DNA of 64,000 nucleotides. It comes from Promerops cafer (Eukaryota; Chordata; Aves; Passeriformes; Nectariniidae). Under the pieces are notes generated by a model. That model saw nothing but the letters and a program-made list of their open reading frames with translations, was not told the origin of the DNA and did not search any database. Within the stretch, counting starts at the first letter, position 1, and every line of letters begins with the position of its first letter. Positions 39,604-52,400 of this stretch are shown piece by piece. The translations under genes were made by a program, and so were the position numbers. The stretch lies in the NCBI GenBank assembly GCA_013398275.1, contig VZSE01006608.1, positions 1,672,441 through 1,736,440 of the forward strand, given 5' to 3'.

Positions 39604-39709
39604 GGACTGTTCCCACCCCTGTATTCTGAAAGCCTCCTTCTACCCTAGTTNGGGACTGGAAGGGACTGTGCCCACCCCTGCATTCTGAAAGCCTCCTTCT
39701 ACCCTAGTT
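39604..39709. repeat. 47-bp direct duplication flanking an N
   Basis: The 47 bp at 39604-39650 recur at 39663-39709 with two differences (TTCCC/TGCCC and GTATT/CATT-type). The second copy follows the single N at 39651 and 11 intervening bases. Again an ambiguous base lies at the joint of a direct repeat. Confidence 0.88.
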
Positions 39710-41245
39710 CTCCCTCTCAGCCTTATGTATTATGCCTTAGGGAAGGAGGGAGGAATTTCCTCAAGAACAAAGGGATTCAAAGGAAGGTAATGAGTTTGGC
39801 TTTAAGTACAAAAATCAGATTTCAGTAGTAAGTGCTTTGGCTACTGCATGGGAGAGGTAGGGGAAGCTCAAATAGAAGATTGAAGTTTAATTACAGTCAG
39901 CAATGCCAGTCCTTGTTTAAAATGTACTCACTGAGTTTTCCATCTGCTTAACTGTGTATCTTGTTTTGCTGTTATGTAAAGGCCCTTTGGAAGAGTCTGT
40001 TTTTTTCCCCCAGAACTTTGGCCCATCAAGACTGGTGGGATTGAGTTGTTTGGTTTAGTTCAGAGTCAGCAGGAGGCAAGATAAAGCTGAAATTAATAAA
40101 CAGTTTAACTAATTGTAACACTCACATTTGTAAGATGTTATATAACCAATTATTTCTCACCGCCGCATTTATTTCACACCTGAAGAGTTGCTCCATAATA
40201 GAGAAAAAATTTCTAGTCAGCTTGTCATTGGAAATTATGACTGATGAGCCACAGAGTACAGTTCCTGACAGCTGAAGAGAGTAAATCCTTCCTGTTGATC
40301 AATAACTTGTCAGATTAATACTTTTTGTAATAAAACAGGTGCATCTGTAAAGAGAAGGTTGGGTGTTACTAAGGGAGAGTCCTGTGAAGTAAGGTTGAAT
40401 GTGCAGTAATGGTCCATGCTAGTGTAATTAATCCTCTCGGCTGGTTTGTAGTCTTAAGTAATGACCTTCCTGTTCCTCACTTCACTCCTGTGTACCTCAT
40501 TGCCAAGTTCCTAGGTTGTCTGTTCTCCATGGAAAGAGCAATTTGTGTGATGGCTGTTTATGGCATTGCCTCATAAAATGGATACAGAGTGAGGTCAAGT
40601 GCTAATGGCATTTGCTGTTACAGCTGTTCAGTAAGGATATGACTTGGATTGCAATATGGTTCTGTTTTACCAGGTTTTGGCATTTTTCCTGTTCCCATAG
40701 TTTCTGCTACTTCTGTGCTACTTCATTTGTTAAAGTTACAGGAAAATGTCTTAAGTCATTCAAATGTTACTTCACCTCTTTTAGAGACATGCTAGAAACA
40801 AACATTTATTTTTCATCAGTTGTGTCCAATGAGATTCCCTTGTCATGTGTTTGCTCATTGGCAGGGTCAGAGCCCGAAAGAAAAGCACATCTGACAACAA
40901 CGATTTCAGCAGCTGATGGCTGTTAATAATAAGAGCATACAGCACAAAATTACACATGAAATGTCACTGGCATTATTGAGGAAAAGGTTAATATTCTGTA
41001 TAGGCATTTAAAACTAAACAGATCCCACTGCAGATTACAAACAAATGCAAAGCAACAGGGCACAAAAATTGCCATTTTTTAGGATTTCAACTGTCACCCT
41101 CTTGATCTTTCCTAAATCATAAGACTAAATCAGTAGACTGTCTTCATGTGAGACACTGGAGCCTAAGGATTACTGCAATACTTACAAAAGTGTATTTACT
41201 ACTCTTAGGTGGTAAATCTTAGCTTAAAAAGTCCTCCCTTCTGCA

Positions 41246-41330
41246 ACTGAAGATTATTGCTTGAGCAGGGAGGTTGGACCAGATGACCCACTGTGGTGCC
41301 TTCCAACCTTATCCATTCTGTGAAATAAGG
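41246..41330 (+). mobile_element. CR1 LINE 3'-tail fragment
   Basis: GGGAGGTTGGACCAGATGAC then GTGCCTTCCAACCTTATCC and ATTCTGTGAAAT follow the order of the CR1 3' end. Only the terminal 80 bp or so remain. Confidence 0.75.
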
Positions 41331-42639
41331 AAATAAACATATTGGCAGTTTCATGTTGTAAACAACAGAAATGTTGGTGTACATTTCAAAGCAAGACTTC
41401 TGTTGAGCAGAAAGCTTGCTCAACAGATTCATAATGGTGCCTACAGAAGTGTGCCCATGTGTGTCACAACTGTGGCAGGATTACAGTTCAGAAGATATCT
41501 AATGAAACCTGTTAAACACAGTGTTTATGTACACTTGTAACAGTGAAATACAACACTCAGAATTAAATGTGTAGGTTTTTTTCTATCTAGTCTTTTGCCT
41601 CAACATTAGAGATGTTATATATAGCACTTGTAGATACAAGATTTAAGATTTACCAGAGCAAAGACAAATTGTGATGCATTGATACGTTGACTAATGAAAT
41701 ATTTATGTCATAACTGGCATGTTAGAGGTGTGACCACTCTATATTGTAGATTTTAAGCACTTTAATAGCAGGGAGTTATAAGCACAGTATTTAAATAATA
41801 GACGCATCCAGTCTGTTCAGTTGGATACAATCCGTAGAAACTTACAATTTATACCTCGTTAGGAAAAGTATCAGATTTTTTAATAATAATAACCATGCTT
41901 CATGAAAACAAAACTTTGCTTAGCAATCTGGGAGAGCTACTAGTAGCAGATACTTGGGAAGGTGTGTCAGAAGAATCTCTTTCATTTGTTTTTGAATTGT
42001 TCATCTGTCAATCAATCCCCAGACTCTTAAATAATGCATTGCAGAATATTAACCCTTGCCATGCTAGTCATTACGTTAGAGACACTCCCCCACTCCCTTT
42101 CTGCTCCCTCTCCTCCACTCATGCCTTTTCTAGCCCGAGAGGTCTTAATTTGCTTAGTCAACCTTCTTCTAGAAGCCTTTCTCTACATTTCATTATCCTG
42201 TTGCCTTTCTCTTTGCCCTTTCTAACTCTGGTGTACAGCTGTGAGATGGGGATGGGGAGACAGGAGAGCCCTGCAACAGCTTTGTTGGATGTAGGCACAC
42301 CATGACCTCGTGTATGTCCCTGTCCTCCAGGAGCTTTACATTAAATATCCAACATCTCACTCACAATGGGTGATTATCAGTTCTAAGTTCATCACTGTAT
42401 ATGAAAATCTTAGGGTTTTAGAAGGTTATTGTTTTAGGTGGGGTTGATTTTGGTTTTATTTCTCCTCTTCTCATGAGCACACTTCACATGTACTAGGAGT
42501 TAATTTAATCTTTGGTGTTTTCCTGGTCAGTTAGTATCAGATGGTCCATCTGCAGTCCTCTGCAGCCACCTTTCATTTCCATTTCCCTGAATAATATAAT
42601 AGCCTTTTGAGATTTTTTTTTTTGTTGTTGTTATATTAT

Positions 42640-43340
42640 TCATCCTCTTTTCTAATTTATTTATAGTATGTTGAAAAGCACCAGCCCTAGCAGTGATCCC
42701 TGTGGAACCCACCAGCAAAGTACATTCATTGAGTTAGCTGTTCATTGATCCCTTATCCTTCAGTGCTTTATCCATGAAAGAATTTCCTCTTGTCCCATGG
42801 CAACTTTGCATTCTTGAAAGCTTTTCCTCAAACACCTTGCTGAAAGCCTTTTGCACTATACTTTGTCCCCAAGCTTCTGTTGTTTGTGGATTTGTGAGAC
42901 TTACCTTCATTTTACACAAACCATGTTAATTCCTACCTAACACAGCAAATTTATCCATTGTTCATTGATTCTTTGTTGTTTATTCTTTATTTTGACTCCT
43001 ATCCATTACACCCACCTAAGTGTCAGTCTCACCAAAGTACAGTTCCCAGGATCTCCCCATACCATTAAAAAAATTTTATTTATATCATTTATGACACTTT
43101 CCACTAATCTGGTTCCAAAGCAATTTTAATCAAGAAGTTAGATGCTTAGCATTAATACTTCAGCTGTATTAACTTCAAGTTGATATAGAACTCCAGGGCA
43201 AATACCATCTGGTCTGGGTGATTTGTTACCATTAATTTTGTCCCTTTGTTTTGTAACTTGTTCTACTGATACTGCAGTCTGAGGCAGATCCTCTGAGGCT
43301 TTTTTTGCCTAAAGAAAGACCTCAGCACAAGAGTTGCCTT
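42640..43340 (-). mobile_element. Degraded ancient CR1/L3-class LINE (antisense)
   Basis: Scattered anchors occur in the order expected of an antisense CR1-clade reverse-transcriptase region: AGCACCAGCCCTAG then GATCCCTGTGGAACC, CTTGCTGAAAGCCTTTTGCA, CCAAAGTACAGTTCCCAGGA and ACCATCTGGTCTGGGTGATT. No frame is intact and similarity between anchors is lost, so this is old. The assignment is by pattern memory only. Confidence 0.5.
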
Positions 43341-45856
43341 GGCTTCCCTGTGTAGAATATAGATGCAGAAAAATTGTTTATCTTATGCTAGCCTTCTGAA
43401 ACTGCATTAATATGCATGTCTTGCTAATTTGCTCAGGCCAATCTGTAAAGCCAAGTATTTTCCCCAGTGAGAGAAGAGAAATTCTAGAGACCACCAAATC
43501 TGTTTCAGTCTTGGGGTCCTAAGGGATGAAGTTTCTTTTCCCTTGCAGTTAGCAACATGAAGCAGTGTAATATGGTATCTCCTGGGTGATTTCAGGGTCA
43601 GTTGTCTTGTTTGACAGTATATGGAATCAAAGGGGTTTGGGATGACCCTTCAATTTCTGCTCAAAGAACAAAGGGGAAAGTGGGCCACTCTCAGCTACCT
43701 CAAAGTCCTTCTTTTATCCCTGCATTTCAAACAAGCATAAACCTCCCAAACACTGTAATATTTTTCTGTGTTTTCCTTTCTCTTCTTTCCACACATGAAC
43801 AAATTTAAGCACCTTTCTTTATCTTTTTTGTTGCCTGGTAGATGCAAATATCTGAGAAGCTGCTTTTCCAGTGCTGATCTACAAAAGGGAGGAGGGATAC
43901 CCCATGATTCCCAAAGCAGCACAGCACAGCCCAGCCTCAGTGCAAATACCAGGGCATGAGGACTAGGGAGGATGCATGACTGCAGAGCACCATCCTGTAG
44001 AGCAGGAGCCTTTGCATTAGTGGCAGTGATGGAAGGCCACATTCTTTCTCCAGCTCCTGCTAGAGTGTGCCTGTGCCCTTCATTGCAAAGGCAGACAGAG
44101 GCAGCAGATATCTGCATTTTATCAGCCTCTGCCACTGGAAAAATACCCTTAGAAGTGTTCCCTTGCTGCCATCGTGTGGTCCAGTGAATTGTTTCCTGCA
44201 AGTCTGCTTGTGCTGTTGGGAATTGGGACTCCCCCAGCTTTCTGAAGGCAGAGTCACTGGGAGAAGTGGTCTTAAAGTGGGAACAGGATCTTAAACAGGG
44301 GAACAGTGTCTAAAGTGGGAATCTCTACTTATTTGTGATCTGTTCAGACACAACTTACTATTCTCAATTCAAAATAATTTTTTAGTTTCTGAAGTTCTTA
44401 GTTTTTGATTGAGATGAACTCTTTGCTGTGCATGCTTAATGTTCAGATGCTGATCTGCTTCTGTTTCTCTGTGTATGAGAAATACTATTGTGTTGCCATG
44501 GATTGTTCTGTGGGACTGTGCTTCTGATTCAAACTGACCTACATGGACAGTAGTGCTGTAAGGAATTGTCTTTATTGTCCCATTACTGGCCATCTACTTT
44601 TCTTCCCCATGTCACTGAGATGGGTCTGGGAAATGGCTGGCTTTGCATGGCAATGGAAGGGAAATATATGGAAATGCAAGACTTGAAGATGGTGCAGAGG
44701 GCAGTCTTCTCCCACCCCTTTCCTGGCAATCTCTCTTGTACCTTGATTCTCTTACAGCAATTGTAAAACTGATCCCTGATGGATGCAAAAAATGATGCCC
44801 AAGATTAGGTTCAAATAAGTAGCTGATTTGTCAGTTCAGAGTTTCCATTGCATTTTTTTCTATATGCAATTAAACTGCTTCCTAGAATATTCCTGTGAGT
44901 AAATTTGGTATCTTAATAGAAGTGAATTTCTCCTAGATATTCAAGAGATGATCTTTTTAAGGTATTTGCATGGGTATTTGTGTAGTTGCCCATAAAGCAT
45001 CTCACAGGTGGGGTTTTTTTGAGAAAATTTTATGTATCTGTGGAAAACTCCAGCTAAAGCAATGTTGTCTCAAGCTAAAATGGAAAGAAGTGGCTCCTCC
45101 CCAGGCAAAAACAGAGTTTATGTGTCTGGAGTATTGCAAAATTTTATGTTAAGTATGAAAAACAAGAAAAAATGTTGGGAAAGGTGAGAAGGAAGCACCA
45201 GATGGAGCTGGAGTAAGCACAGGATGGCAGTGGTTGGAAAAAACATCCGAAATGATTCACTCTTAAATCCAAGTGCTGAGGAAGAGCTGCACACAATGCA
45301 CAGCTGCTGTTTCAGTCTGGCTATTCATAGAAACAGGATCCTGTGTCCTGTCTAGCAGTACCTGGCAGATAAACAAGGTTGCACCAAGAGGCCTTTGGTG
45401 CCAGTTTTTGGGTTGTTTCTCAATTGTTGCGCATTCCTCTGCATGTCATCAAAGAGAGAAAACACAAGGTGCAAACCAGTACTGGATGTAGTGGCACAGT
45501 GTGTCTACACCCTTCGAGCACTTGTATCCCCAGAGGGCTGCTGGTTGTTCCGTGTCTTTTACCAGCCCTCCTGCCCTTTGTAGCACAGCTGCCCTGAGGT
45601 CAAGGTGCTCTGCGCATCTGCAGCCTGTCACAGAAATCAATGACTTGGGGTAGTTAAAAGTCTGTTCCTGTGCTGTGAGTGTCCAACATTCTCACCTCCC
45701 CTCATGGTATCCTGCCATTTGTTTAGCCTGTGGTGTCAGATTTAAAGGTGCCACAGCTGAGGTTTCTGGTTTAGTTTACTCCATTTGTTTACATATATTT
45801 GCTTGCAATATGAAAGTCCTGCTTAAATTTTCTGCCCATGTTATTTCTTTTGCCAG

Positions 45857-45987
45857 TGAGCTGGAGACATTTGTTGAAGACCTGAAGAAGGACTCTGCTG
45901 CTTCCAGCAAGACAGTTACACTGAAAGACGTTGAAGATGGAGCCTTTCTTCTGCGTCAAGTGGGAGAAGCTGTTGCTACCCTGAAAG
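45857..45987 (+). CDS. KIAA1217: KIAA1217 exon F: end of coiled coil, start of AIP3-like region
   Basis: A 131-nt exon with acceptor TTTGCCAG and donor GAAAG|GTATGT. It enters in phase 2 (completing Cys-442) and leaves in phase 1. It encodes ELETFVEDLKKDSAASSKTV followed by TLKDVEDGAFLLRQVGEAVA (residues 443-485). The segment belongs to the region annotated in this family as similar to fungal actin-interacting protein 3 (AIP3/Bud6). It is near-identical to the mammalian protein as I remember it, which implies strong constraint. Only 240 bp of intron separates it from exon G. Confidence 0.95.
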
Positions 45988-46227
45988 GTATGTACTTTTC
46001 CTTTTTACTTTTGTTTCTTTTCTTTTAAGCACAGAGAACAGTTTTGCCTTTGATCTAGAGACAATAACTTTCACTTCCAGAAAAGATTAAAAGCTGGGAT
46101 TAGGGAACTTGCTGCATGGCCCATAGAGAAAGATAGATATTCAAGTAATTGACATTCACCCAATTGTCTTTTACTGCCCAGGGCTTTTATTATTTCCTCT
46201 TCAGCTTTACAATTGTTTTCTTTGCAG

Positions 46228-46375
46228 GAGAGTTCCCGACATTGCAAAATAAAATGCGAGCGATCCTGCGGATTGAGGTGGAAGCTGTGAGGTTCCTGAA
46301 GGAAGAACCACACAAGCTGGACAGCCTGCTGAAACGTGTGCGCAGCATGACCGATGTCCTTACCATGCTCAGGAG
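46228..46375 (+). CDS. KIAA1217: KIAA1217 exon G: AIP3-like helical core
   Basis: A 148-nt exon with acceptor TTCTTTGCAG and donor AGGAG|GTGATT. It enters in phase 1 and leaves in phase 2, encoding residues 486-534. It contains GEFPTLQNKMRAILRIEVEA, then VRFLKEEPHKLDSLLKRVRS and MTDVLTMLRR. With exon F it makes up the most conserved stretch in the window, a run of amphipathic helices. The related region of Bud6/AIP3 binds actin regulators. Whether KIAA1217 does so directly is inference. The minus-strand open frame over this exon is a shadow. Confidence 0.95.
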
Positions 46376-47985
46376 GTGATTTCTTTTTTTTTCTTCAAGC
46401 TTTAAGAATTTCCTCAAGCAGGGCTGGAACAACTTTTGGGTTTGTGTTCTCCCCCTCGCCCGTGGCAAATCTGAGAAATTCAGCTTGCTCGCAGTATTTA
46501 TAGATTATTTCTAGAGCCCTCTCAAGGGAAATCAAATCAGCCTTTCCTGTGCTGTGTGCAGTGAGTCCATTCTGACCTCAGTCACTGAGATCTTACAGTT
46601 GAGACTAGATGCCTCTCAAGTCAGCACTTCCAGATTTGGGAAGTGCCTGGATGAGAAAACTTACAGTGGCAACAGTCCCATATCTGAGCTAATTAACTTT
46701 AGGTATTTACAGCAATTTAAGCTAACAGAAACATTCTCTCACACTGAAAGGTTCATTCCATAAAATATAACAGTAAGAAATAAAATAGGAAAAGAGTGTA
46801 AATGGATAAAGGTATCCCAAACCTTCTGAAAGAATACACTTCAAATTCTTTTTCTCTTTTTTGCAAGGGTTGCATTAGAGAAAGCTGAAATATTAGATAA
46901 AACTTAAAGTCCGCTAAGTGCCAGTGTTTAGCCATGTTTGTCAGAATATATGAGCAGAAAATGATTGCTGATTTATTTAACTCAGTGGGCATTGGATTTA
47001 ATTCCTGCTCAAAACTGTCAGTGGTGGTGGTCTCAATTTTAGTTCAATTACAGGAAAATGTAAGTCATGAGCCTTTTGTCACTACCATTTTTCTAAGGAA
47101 TGTAGGGTTGCCAGTGTTTCCATGTATCCTGGATCATATATAAAACAGATTTGGCAGTACTGGCAGATGGATAAAATGGTTTATGTAACAAGAGCGATCA
47201 CTTATTTTTCCATGCAGACAAACATCTATATCCTTTCACATTAGCTTCTTTTCTTAAAAATTATTACAGTTATTTCCTGTCTTGCAAAGAAAAATAGAAC
47301 AAGCCATGCATACCAAAGTTTTACCAAAAGTCATTTTTTGCAGCAAAATTGCATATTAAGCCTCATAAAGTCTCTTTCAATAATGGGAAAACTCATGGCA
47401 TTTGATAGCTTGCAACACTCAGAAGCTCACACATTTCACAGCTAGCTGCCAGAAATAGTTGCTTCTTTACGTCCTCAGCTCATCCTGCCCCACACTCTTG
47501 ACAGGAAAGACCTTTATAAAGTATCATTTGAGACAGAACCTTCATTTGAAGGCTCTGTTTTGACAACGTGCCAGACTGCTGTCTCTCATTATATGTAGCT
47601 TCACTTTTCTGTGTTTCTAGTCTAGGAACAGCTTGTTTAGCTAGATACATTGTATACAGTTTAATCTACTGATTTCCATTCTCACTCTAAAATCAACTCA
47701 CTGTAACTCATGGTTTGGTCAGAAAATGCCTGTTCATCACTGAAGGTTTGTAAACACCTTAGAAGGCAAACCCATCTGAGTTAGAGTAGCCTCTAAAATT
47801 CTGAGCTTCTGACTCTGAGAGAAAGCTATAAAATCATACAGCTGAGAGCAGCAGGGAAATAAAACCCCACCATTTTGATTGTCTTGTTGTAGGTGCTTTT
47901 TCTTTGCAAGAGTGTATTGTTACGTATTGCTCACGACTGGCCTGTGTGCTAACCATGTGCTGTTGTGTTCACTTTGGCTGGGCAG
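46376..47985 (+). other. Intron G-H (1.6 kb)
   Basis: No recognisable element. AT-rich sequence with short chance open frames. Confidence 0.75.
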
Positions 47986-48481
47986 ACATGTTACAGAAGG
48001 ACTGCTGAGGGGTGTGGATCCATCCCAAGCCGTGCAGTGCTCTGCTATGGAAAAGTCCACTGCAGCTGACACTCTGAAAAACCACGAGGAGCACAAGCCC
48101 GGCCAGGGACACGCACAGCAAAACCTCACAGCAATCCCATCGGAGTCCCAGGCGTCATCAGTCAAGTCGGAAGTCATCCCCTTCTCAGGGATGACTGTCC
48201 ATCACGTGCAGAGCTCGCCCGTGGTCATCCGTCAGTCTCAGCACTCGGCAGCCCTGGTCAGCCACGGCCAGGGCTCTCCCGCTGCGGGCAGTCACAGCGA
48301 AGGTGTGCCCGCAGGGGCTCACCCCACAGCCGCCCCACCCCCGCAAGAGCCCACAGCAGGATCCCAGCCCACACAAGCCACACCAGCACCACAGGTCTCT
48401 GTCAATGGCACCACCATGCAAAGCCTTTTCATTGAGGAAATTCACAGTGCAAGTACCAGAAATCGAGCTGTATCCATTGAG
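47986..48481 (+). CDS. KIAA1217: KIAA1217 exon H: Ser/Pro/Gln/His-rich linker
   Basis: A 496-nt exon with acceptor GGCTGGGCAG and donor ATTGAG|GTACGG. It enters in phase 2 and leaves in phase 0, encoding residues 535-700. It opens with the conserved RHVTEGLLRGVD helix. A long divergent low-complexity linker follows, containing the recognisable core QSSPVVIRQSQHSAALVSHG and a Pro/Ala/Thr-rich run. It closes with the conserved MQSLFIEEIHSASTRNRAVS block. The frame stays open for about 107 nt upstream of the acceptor, so open-frame length alone overestimates the exon; the family start is at RHVT. The exon is GC-rich, with several CpGs, compared with the introns around it. Confidence 0.93.
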
Positions 48482-49294
48482 GTACGGTGTATTCTACTCA
48501 ACCAGCTGTCCTCTCTTTGGGTCTGAGCTCCCAGTCTCACTCTTGAGGCTGCAGGTGGGACTTTCCAAATGCATTCTGGGGATTTATGTGCTTAACCCCT
48601 AGTTACACTGTACTTCTGAAGATACCCTCTGATTTTGTCCCTGCTCATTGCAGAAGGGTTGGACTAGATGTCCTGCAAAGGTCCGTTACAACCCAAACTA
48701 TTCTATTATTTTAAATGCAACAGAAAAATTACATGTAACCAAAATTAGGTAACTGTTTTTAAAATTATCTTTATTGAAAAAAACATCAGAATTCTATTTT
48801 AGAAATTTTTGAATACCTTATTTTTAACCAATAGCATATAATTCTCTTGCAACACTTGCATATGTGGATTTCATTCACTCTTTAAATCTCCATATCCCTT
48901 ATTATGGAGAAGTAAAAGTGAAAGTGTGTGAAGCTCCAGTGGTTTCACACAGATATTGAGAAAAAACAGAGGTGAACTGCTGTGTCTTATTACAGACAGG
49001 CACTTTAATCACCAGTGTGATGTAGTAAGGCAGAGACCCAGATTTAAATTTTGCCTTTGTTCCTTTAGTGAGCAGTGGCCACTGTCAGTCTGGCATGTGT
49101 TTGTGCCAAATCTAATACAATACAAGTCAGAACATTGTGCACTTTCTGTTCATGTATTTCCTTTAGTTGCTGACTAGAATTGAAAGAATTAATCCATACT
49201 GACCTATAATGTTTACACATGGAATTTATTTTTTAAGTAAGTGGTCACAATGGAAATCAGAAAAATAAATAGATGCTTTACTGGTTTTGTCTAG
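48482..49294 (+). other. Intron H-I (0.8 kb)
   Basis: Contains one CR1 tail at about 48635-48715; the remainder is AT-rich with nothing recognisable. Confidence 0.75.
48635..48715 (+). mobile_element. CR1 LINE 3'-tail fragment
   Basis: GGGTTGGACTAGATGTCCTG, AAAGGTCCGTTACAACCC and AAACTATTCTATTATTTT follow the CR1 3' terminus closely. Confidence 0.8.
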
Positions 49295-49475
49295 AAAGCT
49301 GAAAAGAAGTGGGAAGAGAAAAGACAAAACCTTGATCACTACAATGGAAAGGAATTTGAAAAGCTCTTGGAAGAGGCCCAGGCCAATATAATGAAGTCCA
49401 TTCCTAACCTGGAGATGCCTCCCCAGCCAGCAGCCCTGCCTAAAGGGGATGCAGCAGAAAAGCTAGAAGTCTCAG
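49295..49475 (+). CDS. KIAA1217: KIAA1217 exon I: conserved charged helix (NLDHYNGKEFEKLL)
   Basis: A 181-nt exon with acceptor TTTTGTCTAG and donor CTCAG|GTAAGG. It enters in phase 0 and leaves in phase 1, encoding residues 701-760. It contains KAEKKWEEKRQNLDHYNGKE, then FEKLLEEAQANIMKSIPNLE and a variable Pro/Ala tail. The first 45 residues match KIAA1217 essentially word for word as I recall it, and are predicted helical and strongly charged. This exon has no long open frame of its own and was found by splice phase and homology. Confidence 0.94.
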
Positions 49476-52400
49476 GTAAGGTTTGCTAGAGTAAACGGGG
49501 CTAAAGAATTTCATATCCGGAAAGGAGATGTTATTTTTCCAACTTTCCAGAATGTTTTCAGTTTATGGATTGCTGTGATCTTGAGGAAGGACAAAACAAT
49601 CTCTCAGTACACAAAAATATGCTTTAAAAAGCAAGAACAACTTGCTGTGTGTGGATAGAACAGCAGTAAAAGCTGGCAATTGCAAGCAAGAAGATCCAGG
49701 TTAGGCATTTGGAAAAAACCTCATAAAGATAAGGGAAGTGAAGCACTGAAGCTGCATGAGGCAATGAGGAGGATGCAAGGTCTCCCCATTACTGGACAGA
49801 ATGGTTTAGATTAGCACTGAACTAGAATTATGTAGGTAGAGCTACTTAGTGGTAGCAAGATGGTGAGATGTCCTTCCAGTCCTATTTCTTTCGCAATTTA
49901 ACATACAAATCCTTGTCTGAATTTATTCAAAATCAAAGGAGCAGAAAAGATGTCTCAGCCAAACCTTTGATTTATCCCATTAGCCAAATGTGCATCAGCT
50001 GTAAAATTCTTACCCAGCTACATATGCAAGTCCATCCAGCTCAGTCTCTGACAGGCAATTGGAGACACTGTGTGTGGGGAGCACAGAACCCAGCTGCCTT
50101 CTGCAGTCTGCTAGGAGTACTCCAGCACCCCCACGTCACTTTAAAGGGAATGTCCAAATCTCCTCCTTTTCATATCCATTATGGAACTTTTATCAAGCAG
50201 ATCCTCTATACTTGCTTATACAATTTGCATCCTCTTGCTGTGGCAGCAAGCTCCCATCTTGTGAAGGACTTTTCCTTCATCTCTTTTAAAGTGGTATCAT
50301 ACCAGCTTCACTGGGCTCCCCATAGCTCTAATATTCTCCAATTTGGCAAACAGCAGCTCTTCATTTCCTTTATAAAATCATGAAGACAGTGGATAAACCT
50401 TTCTCATGTCCTGGAGCTCTCCTGGAGTCTGCCCCACAGACTTCAAACTGTGAACTTCCAGCCTTTCTGGTCTCTCCATCCAGGCCAGCTGCTCCCTCCC
50501 CTAGAGGCTAAATTCAGTTTCCCTTGTTTAACTCCCCTTTGTCCTTCTGGAGCTGTGGAGGTCAGAGCTTCATGCTGCACTCAAGGTGTTGGCATGCCAA
50601 CGAAGTAAAAAGCTAAAGAACAATGCCCTAGGGGCTGTGTAGACAAATTAATATAGAATTTGGGAGGAGTGTTTTCACATCCAGCATTTTGTTCTGGGTG
50701 TACCTTTGACACTGCCAAGTTTTGGCTTCTTGGATGTTTTGCAACATACATGTTTAAAATAAATTCTGTTGAACCTCATAAAATAATTTTAGAATTCTGG
50801 CACCCTTCAGTGAGGTTACTGGTTATCAACACAATTAGCTTGTATAATGTGTGGCATAAATAGAAGTCAGTGAAAATAAGTACCATATGGGTGCAATGAG
50901 CTGTGACATCTTAAAAAAGTGCAGAGCACAGTAACTGAGAAGTTTTGTAAGTCGCATAGTTAACTAATCCACTTCTAGAATACAATTTTGCACAGTCTGC
51001 AGCCAGCAGATTGAAGAACAAATTTGATGGGATTGAGACATTTGCCTTCTGTTGTGCATAATGAATCCTGCAACAGTAACATAAATACAGGAACAGCAAA
51101 CTTTTCCTTAATATCTGATTAAATATCTCACTTACCACTCAGTTCTTATATGACTGAGGATGAAAAGCTTAGTACCAGTCTGCTGTAGACTTGAAAACTG
51201 AGCAGAATAAGACAGACCACCTATCTACCAATACAACACATGAAAAATTTTGGCCATAAATAAGCAGAGCCCTCTATTGGCTCAGCTGCAGAACCCAGAT
51301 AGATCATCTTGCCAGATTGTGTTGTCTCATCCATTCTTCACACAGAATCTCTCCAGTGAATAAACTCTTTTTTTTTTCCCTCTGCGAAGCAAAAAGCAAA
51401 ATAAAATTACACACTTTACACAGTTTTCCACATGACTCTGTAAATATTTCTTTAATGTCTTGACTAACTCATCATAGTATAAAGATTGTTCCATGAAAAA
51501 TGTGATTTTTTCTAGCATGTACATTAGAAATTGATCTCCTTCATCTCTCTTTGTGCCTTCACATGTGAGAATGCCCTGATTTTTGCAAGTGATGGGTGAT
51601 CAGTAGCTTCCATTAAAGAGAGTTTATCTGACTGCAGAGACTGCCTCAAAAAAACTTTTCGGATTTATTTTGGTACAAGTAGAAGTCTGCGTGGTGGGAG
51701 CAATTAATTCCTGTCTATCTCTGCCTGTTGAAAAATGCTGCAATTTAGTGAAACAGCTGGCGACAAACAGCTCCCATTTTGTTCACAGAAGTGCTGAGCC
51801 CTTTGGCACCAAAGAAGGCTCCATAATATGTAGGTTTTGTTCATGGGCAGTCTCAGGCTTAGTGCGTTAAATTTGTTCATTTACTCCTCTCTCGTTAAAT
51901 ATGCCAGAAGAAAAAAAATAACAGAATAAGATCTTCCCTGCAATTTTTTTCCTCTAAAGTTTTTTTTTTCCCTTCCCATTTATATTGGGGAAACATAATT
52001 GCTTAGTAGATAAAATAGAAATCCATCTTTGAAGTTGTATGAGCAGCCTAGTGTCACTGCACTGACCATGAGCAAACCCCATCACAACCTCTCCTTAATG
52101 ACTCCAGCTAAGGGATGTGAGAGGGATTAGCCTTTGATAACCAGTGCACCTGCCACACTCAGTGATAATATTTCTTGCCTGTGTTTTTATCTCCCATTTT
52201 GAAGATAGAGATGGATGAGTGTCTCGGAGATGTGAATGAGATGGTAGGAATCGTGTTTTCTTTGTGCCTTCCATGTCTCTCATCCAACCTCGGTCTCATT
52301 AAGTGGGAGAAAAACTTGGAATTCTTGCAATCAGAGTCACTGCCAGTTTGAGGGTAATGGGTTGTGCCCATTAAAAGTAGTAGGGATTTGCAAAAGCCCT

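Larger units (their letters stand above)
39323..45856 (+). other. Intron E-F (6.5 kb)
   Basis: Holds the N-flanking duplication at 39604-39709, a CR1 tail at about 41246-41330, a poly-T run near 42610 and an antisense LINE-like block at 42640-43340. A 168-codon minus-strand frame at 43695-44201 has no recognisable family and lies in neutral-looking sequence. Confidence 0.7.

Noticed and set aside
43695..44201. 168-codon minus-strand frame as a gene
   Set aside because: Mixed low-complexity composition, no domain, no splice or promoter signal; consistent with chance.
45229..45252. Possible CR1 tail (GGTTGGAAAAAACATCCG)
   Set aside because: Too short and diverged to separate from chance.
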